Shown here piece after piece: positions 10,741 through 20,133 of a stretch of DNA of 64,000 nt (its first letter is position 1; the number at the start of each line of letters is the position of its first letter). The notes under the pieces are model-generated. The model was not told the origin of the DNA and searched no databases. It was given only the letters and a program-made list of their open reading frames with translations. This stretch comes from Laccaria trichodermophora. Its lineage: Eukaryota; Basidiomycota; Agaricomycetes; Agaricales; Hydnangiaceae. The DNA is taken from NCBI GenBank assembly GCA_018417955.1, contig JACTVC010000003.1, forward strand, positions 2,666,001 through 2,730,000. The letters run 5' to 3'. Both the position numbers and the translations under genes were made by a program.

Positions 10741-11208
10741 CTCGACTACCTGATGCCATTATTGTTTGATACAAGGGTTCAGTACTAATTGCTTGTTCAC
10801 GCGGCCATACACATGATACTTTGGTCTATTAGTATTAATATTATTGATAGTTTTGAAATGTATTGGTTACATACTATCAAATATTATTCACGATTTTTGA
10901 TCTTCTGTCGAACTGGTCCCAAGAATCTGAAGATCGTCTTCAGGCTCGTATCACATTGGAAAAATTAAATGTTCTTGTTTGATAAAAGATCTCGGAGATC
11001 TGACTATAGTCTATGGAGTGCTACAGCTGCTATGGTGCTACGGCACTATGAGTCTCCCATTGCTCAGGAGCACTGCTGAGGAACACACCTTCCTATAGTG
11101 CACTATGATAGAGGGGTACGTTGCTCCAGGTCTCCAAAGCTACCTGACGCTATGTAGACACCTGTAGTCAATAGTTGTTTTGCAGATGTAACTTGTTTGT
11201 GCCTAGGA

Positions 11209-11399
11209 CTTGCCCGACCTGCTCAATATAGATCTTAAATAGCAGTAACAAATCTAAATGAGATCCGAGGAGACGGGCAAGACCTGAGCGTCTGGATAGC
11301 TCGATTGTGTGCGATAAACCGACCAGCTATACCAGCCAGAGTGTAAGCTCACAACAGGCAGGTTGGTTCAGAGAACTACCCAATCGAGCGGCAATCTGG
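11209..11399. repeat. Two long-range stem structures beside the retroelement 3' end
   Basis: CTTGCCCG (11209-11216) pairs with CGGGCAAG (11274-11281). GCTCGATTG (11299-11307) pairs with CAATCGAGC (11391-11399). Both enclose 57-83 nt holding smaller self-complementary pieces (CTGCT/AGCAG; AACC/GGTT). They sit just past the 3' end of the recombinase gene, where DIRS-type elements keep their recombination termini. A 12-bp palindrome ATAGTGCACTAT lies slightly further out (near 11096). Confidence 0.55.
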
Positions 11400-11544
11400 A
11401 GAAATTTCTTGGTGGAGTAAATATAATTACAAGTCGTAGACAGAAATAATACAGGGAAGTGAGTGAAGAGTAGTGAATACAAATACAATAAGGTAGAGAG
11501 TAAGATTCCGATGAGGGGCAGTGAGGAGTGCCAATGGAATTTTG

Positions 11545-13075
11545 TTAGATAGTAAGGTTCCCATCAGAAGCCGTGAGGAGTGTAGATGGGATTTTGTTGT
11601 TGATACGGAAATGTTCAAAGATTACAGCCAACGAGTCAAAATGGGACTTATTGTATGCTTTTGAGGTGCTCATGGGAAGAATCTCCTCCATGCGGCGCCA
11701 ATATAGTAAGAAAGCGAGGGAAGTCCAACCACCTGTCGCGGCAACAATCTCAGGAGGCACTCCAGCAAGAAGGAGTTCAACAGCCCCCCCTATACGGAAA
11801 CTATGGCCGAGAACGTGGGCGAGCATGGCGGATGACCATATTTGTGTGCAGAAATTAAGAAATTCATGCTTGAGGAGAATCTTCGGCTGCTGAGAGGTGG
11901 TTGCAATGTATGCGAAAAGAGCAGTTGGTTGATCCGTGGAGTTAATAGCAAGGTGGTTCTTTAAAGCGGCCACGGGGCAGAGAACATCAGGACGTGCGGT
12001 GAGGATGACAGAAGCACCAATCTCCTTGGTTGTCTTGGTCCAAGGAATATGGAAGCTTGCAGAAGTAGAGCCATCGCGCAGCGTACGAAAAGTGACCCTA
12101 GGAAATATAAGACAGAAGTAAGAGGTAAGAAAGGAAAGAGGCGCACGGTGCAGAGCGAAGAACATGATATTTCTCATCAAATGCAGCAGCAGTAGTAACT
12201 GCCAGTTCACCTAGCCTGCGACAACCAAAAAACGCGCACAAAGCAAGAGCCCATACCGCTGCATGGAAGGGAGTCGACAAGTTAAGGGCACGGTGCAGAG
12301 CTAAGAGATGTTCTATGGAAACAGGAGCACAGAGAGGCCGTTTATGCTTTGTACCCTCCTTGTTTGCTGAAATGCAGGCCATGTGAACCCATTCGTCGTC
12401 ACCAAACCAAGGTGCATGGTTGATGGCATGCCATGCATGGATGCCTGACAACCAGGAACGTATGGTATTCCCAGCCTGCTTGCCTTTGTGTTCACCAATA
12501 AAGGCGCAAAGGAGAGGGTAAGAGGCAGGCATACGTGCCTCCTCGTCAATGGCCCATGCATCGCAAAATTGAGTAAAGCGTAGAGTGCCAGCAGCATAAG
12601 TGGTTTTAGTGTTGGGCGCATAAGCACCACGGATTGCCATCATGGCACTGTCGACCAATCTCGGTGGGAGGGATGCAAGGAGATGTCGTCTGTGACGAGC
12701 AGCATGAGGTGTATCCCAAGTAAATAAGCGATCAGCAGCTGAGACATGAGGGCGGAGGGAGCTTGGAGAGATTTGGCGTCCTGATTGAGGTTTTCGCGCT
12801 GTAATAATCCGGGATGATGAAGGTGGAAGTTGTGCAACAAGAGGAGGGATTGTTGATGAGCAGCTTGGCGATGGTGAGGTAGGAAGGACGGTGTGAGAAG
12901 GCGTAATAAGGGATGCAGTAGGAAGAGGTCTGACAGGAGAAATGGCGGGACGAGGCTTGAAAGGATGGAAGAAACTTTGATGACATGTGGGGCGCGGAGG
13001 AACAGATGTACCACCCACAGTCACCTCGACGACACGTGTCGCCGGTTTGAAAGGATAATCTAGACTAAAGATCAT
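11545..13075 (-). CDS. Tyrosine recombinase of the DIRS-like element
   Basis: Would integrate a circular DNA copy of the element by strand exchange through a 3'-phosphotyrosine link. Exon 1 (13075-12147) has a Pro/Ser-rich N-terminus, a core-binding (SAM-like) domain (AYAPNTKTTYAAGTLRFTQF, TIRSWLSGIHAWH), and the first catalytic Arg in FFGCRRLGELAV. A 49-nt intron (12146-12098) joins in phase to exon 2, which has VTFRTLRDGS, then GHSFRIGGA (the HxxR box), ATGGWTS, and the nucleophile Tyr in FLLYWRRMEE. The R-H-R-W-Y set looks complete. The frame ends SDGNLTI. It follows RNase H by about 50 bp and may be spliced to it; the ATG at 13075 is the first in frame. Confidence 0.85.
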
Positions 13076-13125
13076 GAAGGTATTAAGATAAAGTTGACAG
13101 ACGACAGATCCTGAGAAAAGCTAAC

Positions 13126-15752
13126 CTAGGCATGCAGGAAACAAGGAGAAAGCTCATCAGGGAGCTTGAACAATGGGAAAAGTTGCTTCCCAACAGGTCC
13201 TGGTTCCCTGCGCGAGATAGGATCGGCTGGATTAGCATGAGATTCGACGTAGACAGTTTTGAAAATAACAGAAATAGCCATGAGATTGATATGCGTACGA
13301 CGGACTGCAAGGTTAAGATGTATATTACCACTCCGACCTTTATCCAAGGCGCTGATGGTGCCTTGATTGTCAGAGTGTACAAGCAAATGAGCATCATGGA
13401 AGCCCTTTGACTCAAGGAAATGAGTGAGGAGCTCAATCGCGACAGTTTCAAGCCAACAGATGTCACGACCCTCAATCTTCCATGTCGGCAAGAGCTGGAA
13501 GGCAGCCCATTCGTCGCCAATAATAATACCGATGCCCCATGATGTAGATGCGTCAACGTATAAGCCCAGGTCCGAGAGGGGTTCAAGTGGGCGAAGAGAT
13601 CGATACATTCCTGGCAATGTGAGTTTGACCAACCACCATTTAAGGTCTGTGATCAATGAATGTGGAGGATATTTTGTGAGGAAGTCATCCCCGTGAAAGG
13701 TGGATGCGAAGTTGGAGAGGGAAGGAAGATGAGAGCGGCCATCAAGGTGGACGAAGGCGATGTGGCAGAGGGATCCGTGGATCTTCTCAACATCACGCAG
13801 GTGACAAGGTCGGCCCTCAAAGTCGACGAGAAACTGAAGAACACGCTGATGGAACTTGTTTCTCTTCCCTTCTGGCAGGCTTACCCGCTTCTTGGGGATA
13901 TCCCAGAGAAAGCCAATGAAAGTCGTCACAAACGAAAAACACTCATCACCCTTTTCATCATGCCAGGGAATGCCCAGAGACGAGATACGACAGAGCATCT
14001 TGGTTCGGTCATAGTCATAACGGAAGTCCCCATCAGAGAATGGGCCAGAGGCTGAAGGGAATCGGAAAGCCTTCAAGTCATCTTCATATTTCGGTACTGG
14101 GAAGACTCCTTCGGCTCTCCAGATATCAACGACAGCATTCGCGATCATGCCAGCATTGCTACTAGCACAAGCAGCTCCAAACGGATGAGCATGGTTGATG
14201 AAAAAGTCGTTGGATGTACCTTGAACGACTAGCCAAGGCTTGTGAGAAGGGAGCACAGGCACGTGCGATGAAATTTCTTGATGTCAAGGGTGCATGCCTG
14301 CGTACCAGGCGGCGCATGAGAAATCTGCAGTAGGATAGTAGTTGAGCAAGATGTGCAGGAAGAGATATGATGATATGCAAGAAGAGAGGATGAAATGGGT
14401 ATGAGGTAGAGAACATGCACATAGATAATACATTTGGAAGGAGAGCAGATGTGGCATAAAGTGGATAGAGTGTCACAGCAGCCGAGTTGAGTGATGATAA
14501 GACATCGTGCATAATACACGGAAGAGCAATCATCACGCTCGACGCGTGGAAGATGATTCGTCGTGCTCGACACACGGGAGATGATCATCACGCTCACGCA
14601 TGGAAGATAAACATCGTGCTGAAAGCACGGAACAGAAAGGATGATAGGAAAGATGGTAGGTAACTTGCACAAGGCAAAAATACCCAAAGAGCAACTGGCC
14701 AGCGGCCAGTGCTAAGAAAAGAAAACATCTCGAGGCACGAAACGCAAAGGAGATGTAAAAGAGAGAAGAAGAAGATGTGGGGAAGAAATTGAAAGATAGA
14801 AACTCACGATATCAGCTACTTTTGAAGCAGTGTCAAACCGCGTAGGGAAATCATCCTTACGGATATAGGAGTTGACAGACGCGTGCCGTTTTGAGGCTTT
14901 CGAAAGATGTTGACAAACATGAAGTTTGTCTGGAACTCCGGGTTCTTAGGGTTGAACGGAAACGATGAGAGAGGAGGACTGAAAAGGGCCGCAGAGAATC
15001 TGCTCAGTAGCCTCTTGAGTAAAAGGGCCGGAGAGTCTGCCCGACGCGACTTCCTTAGTGAGATAGTCAGAAACAGTATCAGGATAAGACAAGGTGGATG
15101 GATTGTTAGGCATGATTACGGTCTGGGAAAGCGAAGGCATGTGGCCAATAGGGAAGCCGAATCGCAAGTTGAATGGGAGAAGGGGATAGTCATCGAAGAG
15201 ATGGTGTTTGCGCAATAGAAATTCGAAAGCGTCGGCGTTGTAAGGGTGCAGAATTCTGTTGAACAGCAAAGAGTTGTCGGGAGAGGTGTCATGGAAAGGG
15301 GAACGATGGATGATAGAGGATGAAAAGTCTGAGTAGGAAAGTGGGAGAGAGAGGGACGCATGAAGGAAGGCATCAGTTTGAGGGTCGCGAACGGCAAATC
15401 CATGAGAAAGCGTGGTGGCGCTTGCTGCCACAGAAGGAGCAGAGGTGGGCGCGTTCGTCCTTGTGAGAGCAGGGGTGTCCGCGGTCGCCTCTGAGGTTCC
15501 AACTGATGCAGAGGACTCGATTGTCGGGACTGAGGAGATTACGGTTGCTGTATTTTGCCCATACCATTTTGCTGTCGCTTTTGAATTTGACGACCACAGT
15601 GCTGTCGGCGTGCTGGGTCGCGTCGTGGCCTCGCTCAGTGCAAATAAGGCAGTCGGGAGTCGAGGAGGAGGACCTGCCGCTGCCAGACGAAAAGGGCTGG
15701 GAGGGACGGTTCTGAGAAGAACGGGGGGAAAGCCTTGGTGTGAGTTTCCCAA
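13126..15752 (-). pseudogene. Reverse transcriptase-RNase H of the DIRS-like element, frameshifted
   Basis: The RT fingers part (15752-14946) overlaps the gag 3' end in another frame (LLRKHHLFDDYPLLPFNLRF, FGFPIGHMPSLSQTVIMP) and runs on in a different frame into SVNSYIRKDDFPTRFDTASK. After an apparent intron of about 480 nt (roughly 14811 to 14330) the palm begins with APPGTQACTLDIKKFHRTC (first catalytic Asp), then PVLPSHKPWLVVQG, FGAACASSNAGMIANAVVDI and the YEDD box. RNase H follows with LYVDASTSWG, WLETVAIELL, LLVHSDNQGT and VESHANPADPISR. Between FHRTC and PVLPSHKP the frame slips by one base near 14260, so the enzyme is broken. The element is otherwise well preserved, which suggests recent loss. 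Confidence 0.75.
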
Positions 15753-16842
15753 GTGGACCAGTGATTGAAGGAGTTTTCGTGGGTTCAGGAGCCATCATCC
15801 CATGGATGTCAGCCATCATCTCTCGCTGCTTCTCAGAGAGCTTGTAGGCCTGATAGTACCGTGAAGCATCGTATTCCCCGTATTTAGCCCAATGTTCTTG
15901 ACGAAATTTCAACTCGTTGGATTTCCATGCATCGTAAAGGTCATCTTTAGTATCCTGAGAAGTATAGAAACAAAAATGCTCATTATACCAAGCACTATGA
16001 GTCTCGCATGTGCCCTCCTCGTCTCGTTCCTTCTGAAAAAGGTACATGTTTCCTGCAGCTTCCGTCCATTGACTGCAAGACAAGGAAAGTTCCTTGCCAA
16101 ACCTGGTAGAAAGTTTCTCGACATCTAGAATGACAGTACCCTTGGTTTCACCAGGATTTGGATTAGTCTTCATTGTCGGCAGAGTCGACGCCTCCACATT
16201 CAAGATGTTCAAATTCTTGTTTAGGAAAAAAGGGAGAGGAACAGCGATGCAAATTTCGGTGTCGAAAAGGCTCTGCGGGAACGTAGCCTGCCAGGGAACC
16301 CCCACAACCCAAGGTACCATTTTTTGTCCGTTCATGCAACGCCGCTTAGCAATCCTAGCCTCTTCAGCGGATAATTTCACGTCATCACCTGGTTTCCTTT
16401 TCAACTTTTTCTCTTTGATCTCTTCATCGGCAATCCATTTTGCAAGCTTAGAGTAAATCAGAGTCGGGAAGGAGGCTGCAAAAGAAGGGACCCGGAAGCG
16501 GTTCAAATCGGCTTCGTCCAAGGAAATCAAAGAAGCCTCGTCAGATCCGGGTTGGGTGTGAACAGTAGGATCAGAAGCATGGTTGAAGGTTTTCCGAGAC
16601 CTTTCAGCATTCTTGTCCTCTATTTCTTTATTCATACGGAGAATAGATATCAAAGGGAGGTTCTTAAGCATTTGAATAATAGTCGGAGAAGTGTGAGTGC
16701 GAGGGACACGAGGAGGAGCAGCAAAAGAGTCAGAAGCAGGTGTAGAAGCAGTCTGAGAAAGGGGTGTAGGAGCCGTCTGAGAGCTGTCGACAGAGGGTGC
16801 AGTTGAAGTTGCCATCTGAGAAATCTGAGGGCTCTCAGGCAT
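15373..16842 (-). CDS. Gag-like structural protein of the DIRS-like element
   Basis: A 489-codon frame with no intron. The N-terminus is Ser/Thr/Pro-rich (MPESPQISQMATSTAPS). The middle is helical and well charged (ISILRMNKEIEDKNAERSRK; EEIKEKKLKRKPGDDVKLSA; ARYGEYDASRYY-like HWAKYGEYDASRYYQAY). The C-terminus has two metal-ligand clusters: CLICTERGHDATQHADS, and HLCSFCGSKRHHAFSWIC close to the end. Position upstream of RT and the C-terminal Cys/His clusters fit a nucleocapsid role. The ATG at 16842 is the first in the frame; MATSTAPS a few codons on is an alternative. The 3' end overlaps the RT frame by about 380 nt. Confidence 0.75.
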   Translation of the reverse strand: MPESPQISQMATSTAPSVDSSQTAPTPLSQTASTPASDSFAAPPRVPRTHTSPTIIQMLKNLPLISILRMNKEIEDKNAERSRKTFNHASDPTVHTQPGSDEASLISLDEADLNRFRVPSFAASFPTLIYSKLAKWIADEEIKEKKLKRKPGDDVKLSAEEARIAKRRCMNGQKMVPWVVGVPWQATFPQSLFDTEICIAVPLPFFLNKNLNILNVEASTLPTMKTNPNPGETKGTVILDVEKLSTRFGKELSLSCSQWTEAAGNMYLFQKERDEEGTCETHSAWYNEHFCFYTSQDTKDDLYDAWKSNELKFRQEHWAKYGEYDASRYYQAYKLSEKQREMMADIHGMMAPEPTKTPSITGPLGKLTPRLSPRSSQNRPSQPFSSGSGRSSSSTPDCLICTERGHDATQHADSTVVVKFKSDSKMVWAKYSNRNLLSPDNRVLCISWNLRGDRGHPCSHKDERAHLCSFCGSKRHHAFSWICRSRPSN

Positions 16843-16902
16843 CAAGAAAGTCGGAAGAAATCTTTGAAAAATTGCTGAGAATACAGGAGACTCTTTTTCA
16901 CT

Positions 16903-17016
16903 GCGTCAGAACGATAGTTTGAAGGGACAAGGAGTGCAGTCTCCTTGTCTGAGATTCAGAGACATGCAATGTCTGTTTGTACTTGTGAGTACAAACACGA
17001 GGACTCGTTCTGACGC
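16903..17016. repeat. Cloverleaf-like stem-loop cluster at retroelement 5' end
   Basis: An outer 12-bp stem, GCGTCAGAACGA (16903-16914) with TCGTTCTGACGC (17005-17016), encloses three perfect hairpins: GACAAGGAG/CTCCTTGTC (16926-16949, 6-nt loop), AGACAT/ATGTCT (16960-16974, 3-nt loop), and GTTTGTACT/AGTACAAAC (16975-16996, TGTG loop). The second and third hairpins abut. The whole fold is a four-way junction drawn from 114 nt. It lies about 60 bp 5' of the gag-like frame on the minus strand. Confidence 0.9.
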
Positions 17017-18009
17017 TCTGACGTTATCTTATCCTATAATGGGCTTGCACTCGTTCCTCGTGCTTGCTCATCGCGGAACGTGAAGTTTACGACGCGTAGT
17101 TGACATGTGAGGCACAAAAGCACGTGATTCAACGTTGAGCGTTTGAACTTTGCCACCCCTCGTTTTTTGTCTTTTTCTGCCCAGCATGTGCATGCTGCAC
17201 ACTGCTCGCCTTGTCTATGTCGCTTTGGTATATCCGAGCGCCAGCGAGCAAGCTGCTGCTGCCTTGTACTCACCTTTCAGGTCCCCCCTCTCCGCTTTCC
17301 CAAAAGCATGGCAAACGATAGGCCACAGTTGAAAACCCAGCTGCTTCTGCTCAACCATACTGCACAACACGACGCAAGCGCCCCCATCTCCACATTTCCC
17401 TCAGCCACCAGTTATGGTGGTATCCTCGACTCCCCCCTGGTCATGCACCACACAGCGCTCAAATTACAGGCAGCATTCTCGCCTTTCCCCACGCAACCTT
17501 TGTTAAGCCTGGCCTTGCCACCAGCTGATACTTTTCACAACGTCACACATGCTGCGCATCTTTACACCCATGTCCCCTGCCCATTCTATCTGTACAGTGC
17601 CTCTCTCCCATGTTGTCGGGTGCAGACTCGCACGAGGGCACAGATTCCGCATCATCATACCAATCCACCTCATGCCTCTCCCCCATTTTACCTTAATCTG
17701 AGGGCGTAAACCCTCTGCTTATCGCCTCTGTCCCTCAACGTTGGCGTAAATGTTCCGAATCCTGTGGATGACACCACGATTTCTTTTCCTTACCAGTTTC
17801 ATTTCGATAACCTATCAGTGTGCCCACTATCAACGAAAAGTGGCACAAGTTAGGGACCGTTGGTGTCATCGCGCCTTCCAGTGTTGTTGGACCGCCACCT
17901 GTTCACCGCGGGAATTTGGCCGGCTTTGCTTCAGCATTCCCACTGGAAAGGAGCCACATTGGAGGTTTCAGTTCTTTCTTTCTTGCCACCTCGAAGCCAT
18001 CCAGAAACG
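17017..18009. other. Intergenic; no supported gene
   Basis: A 188-codon plus-strand frame (17143-17709) is rich in Pro/His/Leu and has no recognisable family. It probably arises from C-rich DNA. The stretch is likely 5' flank of the nuclease gene. Confidence 0.4.
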
Positions 18010-19890
18010 ATGGGTATTCCTGGAATTTGGGAGGTATGTCGGCTCAATTTCTTTTGCTAGATGTACCTCATATCGCTGCATTCAGATTTTGTGTAAAGCA
18101 ATGCAAACCCGTTCTCTGACCGAACTTGCATTTTCAGAAGGGTTCGACGCAAATCGGCGTGGCGCACGAACTCTCACTATTGGTGTTGATGCGAGGTATG
18201 AGGTTCACTCTCATCATCTATTCATATTTGGGGCTAATCCGATTGTTGTCAGCATCTGGCTAAACCAAACGCAGGCGGTATTCCACGTCCCAGGCATGCA
18301 TTACCAGGTTGGCGAAAACCCTGAGCTCCGCAATCTTTTCTATCGTATCGCACGCTTCCGCAAGCTCCCAATTCATCTTGTCTTTGTTTTTGATGGAGAA
18401 AGCCGCCCAGCTATGAAACGAGGAATCAATGTTCGCACCAAGGCACACGCGCTCACAAATTCATTCCAGGAGCTGATTGAGCAATATGGCTACAGCTCCC
18501 ATACTGTTCAGTCCATATTTTAGCTGTCTTTTCTTTACTGACTGAGGTACCTAGGCACCAGGAGAGGCAGAGGCAGAGCTAGCGATGCTCAACTCTCAGC
18601 AAATTATTGATGGAGTCATTAGCGACGATGCAGATACGCTCCTTTTTGGAGCAACACATCTCATCCGAAAGTACGTGTTTGCCCTCATAACTTATTCACA
18701 TACATACTCATTTCAATCTAGCCCCAACGTCAAGGAAGATGGCGACATGATTAAAATCTACACAGCTAAATCAATCCAGTCGATGCTTTCCCTCACGGCC
18801 GGTGGGATTTTATTGGTAGCATTACTTTGTGGTGGTGACTATGATCCCGTTAGTGACTGAGTCTCTCCCATTCTGCTCTCATTCTGATGTTACCCAGGTT
18901 GGGCTGCGGGGCTGCGGTATGACGACAGCATACAGCCTCGCACGTGCTGGTTTTGGCGATGACTTGCTGGATGCCGCGAGAACCTGCACGAAGCCCGAGC
19001 TAGATGAGTTTCTTGAGAAGTGGCGCAAACGCCTGCGCACGATCTTTCGGTACAACGATGCTGGCCACCTTTCTCGACGCCAGGTCGCACTTGCAAACCA
19101 TGTGTCTGATTCATTCCTGAATCCAGAGGTTCTTCTGCTTTATGCCAAACCTCTCACGTCTTGGTCCCCAGGCCAGAAACAACCTGATACGAAAGGTTGG
19201 ATCCCTTGCGAAGTCAATCTCAGCAGGCTTGCCTTGTTCTGTGAACGCTCATTCACCTGGGGTACTTCAGAAGGGGTTCTCTCTTGTTTTCAGGAACATG
19301 TCTGGCCAGGGATGGCTCTTCATGGGTTGGTTAAGGTTCGTCAAGATATATATGTTTGCACTCCGTTATTTAGTGATTGGGATTAGGAAGCCGACATCAA
19401 CCCTACCACAGCTCTTGTGGCACACGTCGCTGGAACTATTGCGGAAGGGACATTCAGTCTCTCTTCGATCCTCCGCATTGTCCAACGACAGAAGGGTGGA
19501 AGGAAGATGATTCCTGGTTACAGGGTGGAAGTCCAAACAGGTCGCCTGTCCTCGGCAACTCGGTCTGGCCTTCGCAGCCTTCGAACATTCACCAAGAAGA
19601 AGTCTATTCCGACAAAGGAAGTTTTGTCAGGGAAGATGGTAGTATGGATTCCCTCCTCTGTTCTCGAGCAAGTGCTGCCGGCCCTTGTTGCACGTTTTCA
19701 GAAGGCGCAAAAGGCCAAAGCCAGGTCTGTTCCCACATCAACATCAACCTACAAACCAGTGTGTAACTTCTGCATCCCCTACTTCTAAACCTGATCCTTG
19801 TAATTTCAGGTACTTGCAAAGCTTCTTCCAGTTTCCGGACAGAGTGCTGCACCTGGCAGCTCAATGGAAAATGCCATCTACATCGATTGA
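18010..19890 (+). CDS. XPG/GEN1-like structure-specific nuclease (PIN-like)
   Basis: FEN1/XPG-superfamily endonuclease, expected to cut flaps or four-way junctions. Spliced exons give MGIPGIWE (start 18010), then TRSLTELAF, RTLTIGVDASIWL (first Asp), HLVFVFDGESRPAMKRG (second Asp), APGEAEAELAMLNSQQIIDG (two Glu), VISDDADTLLFGATHL (two Asp), and LLCGGDYDPVGLRGCGMTTA (Asp plus helix-hairpin-helix start). All the usual metal ligands are present. C-terminal exons give EADINPTTALVAHVAG, GRKMIPGYRVEVQTGR and, after a last intron, VLAKLLPVSGQS...IYID and stop. Introns are short and GT...AG. GGDYD followed by GCG favours the GEN1/Yen1-like branch, which is expanded in Agaricomycetes. Next downstream on the same strand is a tyrosine recombinase. 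Confidence 0.85.
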
Positions 19891-20133
19891 CAGAGGGTAG
19901 ATAGAATACAATAGACATTATGGACTTCTCAATCATATGTATGTTATTTTATCTTATGGACTCTGATACACGACGACCTTGGTGCCCAACTACTGGATGG
20001 TTACCCCCACAAGCAGGGAACTCCTCCTTTTTCGGCTCCATGTCCTTGGGGTGAAACAAGGAAGATATTTGTCTTACACAAGTCTAACACGGCCTTTGCG
20101 TACTTACCTCCAACCGTCGACTGACAATCCATC

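Larger units (their letters stand above)
11209..17016 (-). mobile_element. DIRS-order tyrosine-recombinase retroelement
   Basis: Reading the minus strand, the element runs: stem-loop cluster (17016-16903), gag-like frame (16842-15373), RT-RNase H (about 15752-13126), tyrosine recombinase (13075-11545), stem structures (11399-11209). RT and RNase H combined with a tyrosine recombinase instead of a DDE integrase define the DIRS order. No long terminal repeats were seen. The exact ends are unknown; the limits given are the outermost stem structures. The gag and recombinase frames are open, but RT carries a frameshift, so the copy is probably non-autonomous now. Confidence 0.8.

Noticed and set aside
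11209..17016. LTR retrotransposon (Gypsy or Copia)
   Set aside because: No long terminal repeats and no DDE integrase; the recombinase has the tyrosine-recombinase residue set.
17143..17709. 188-codon plus-strand frame
   Set aside because: Pro/His/Leu-rich translation without domain, exon structure or family resemblance.
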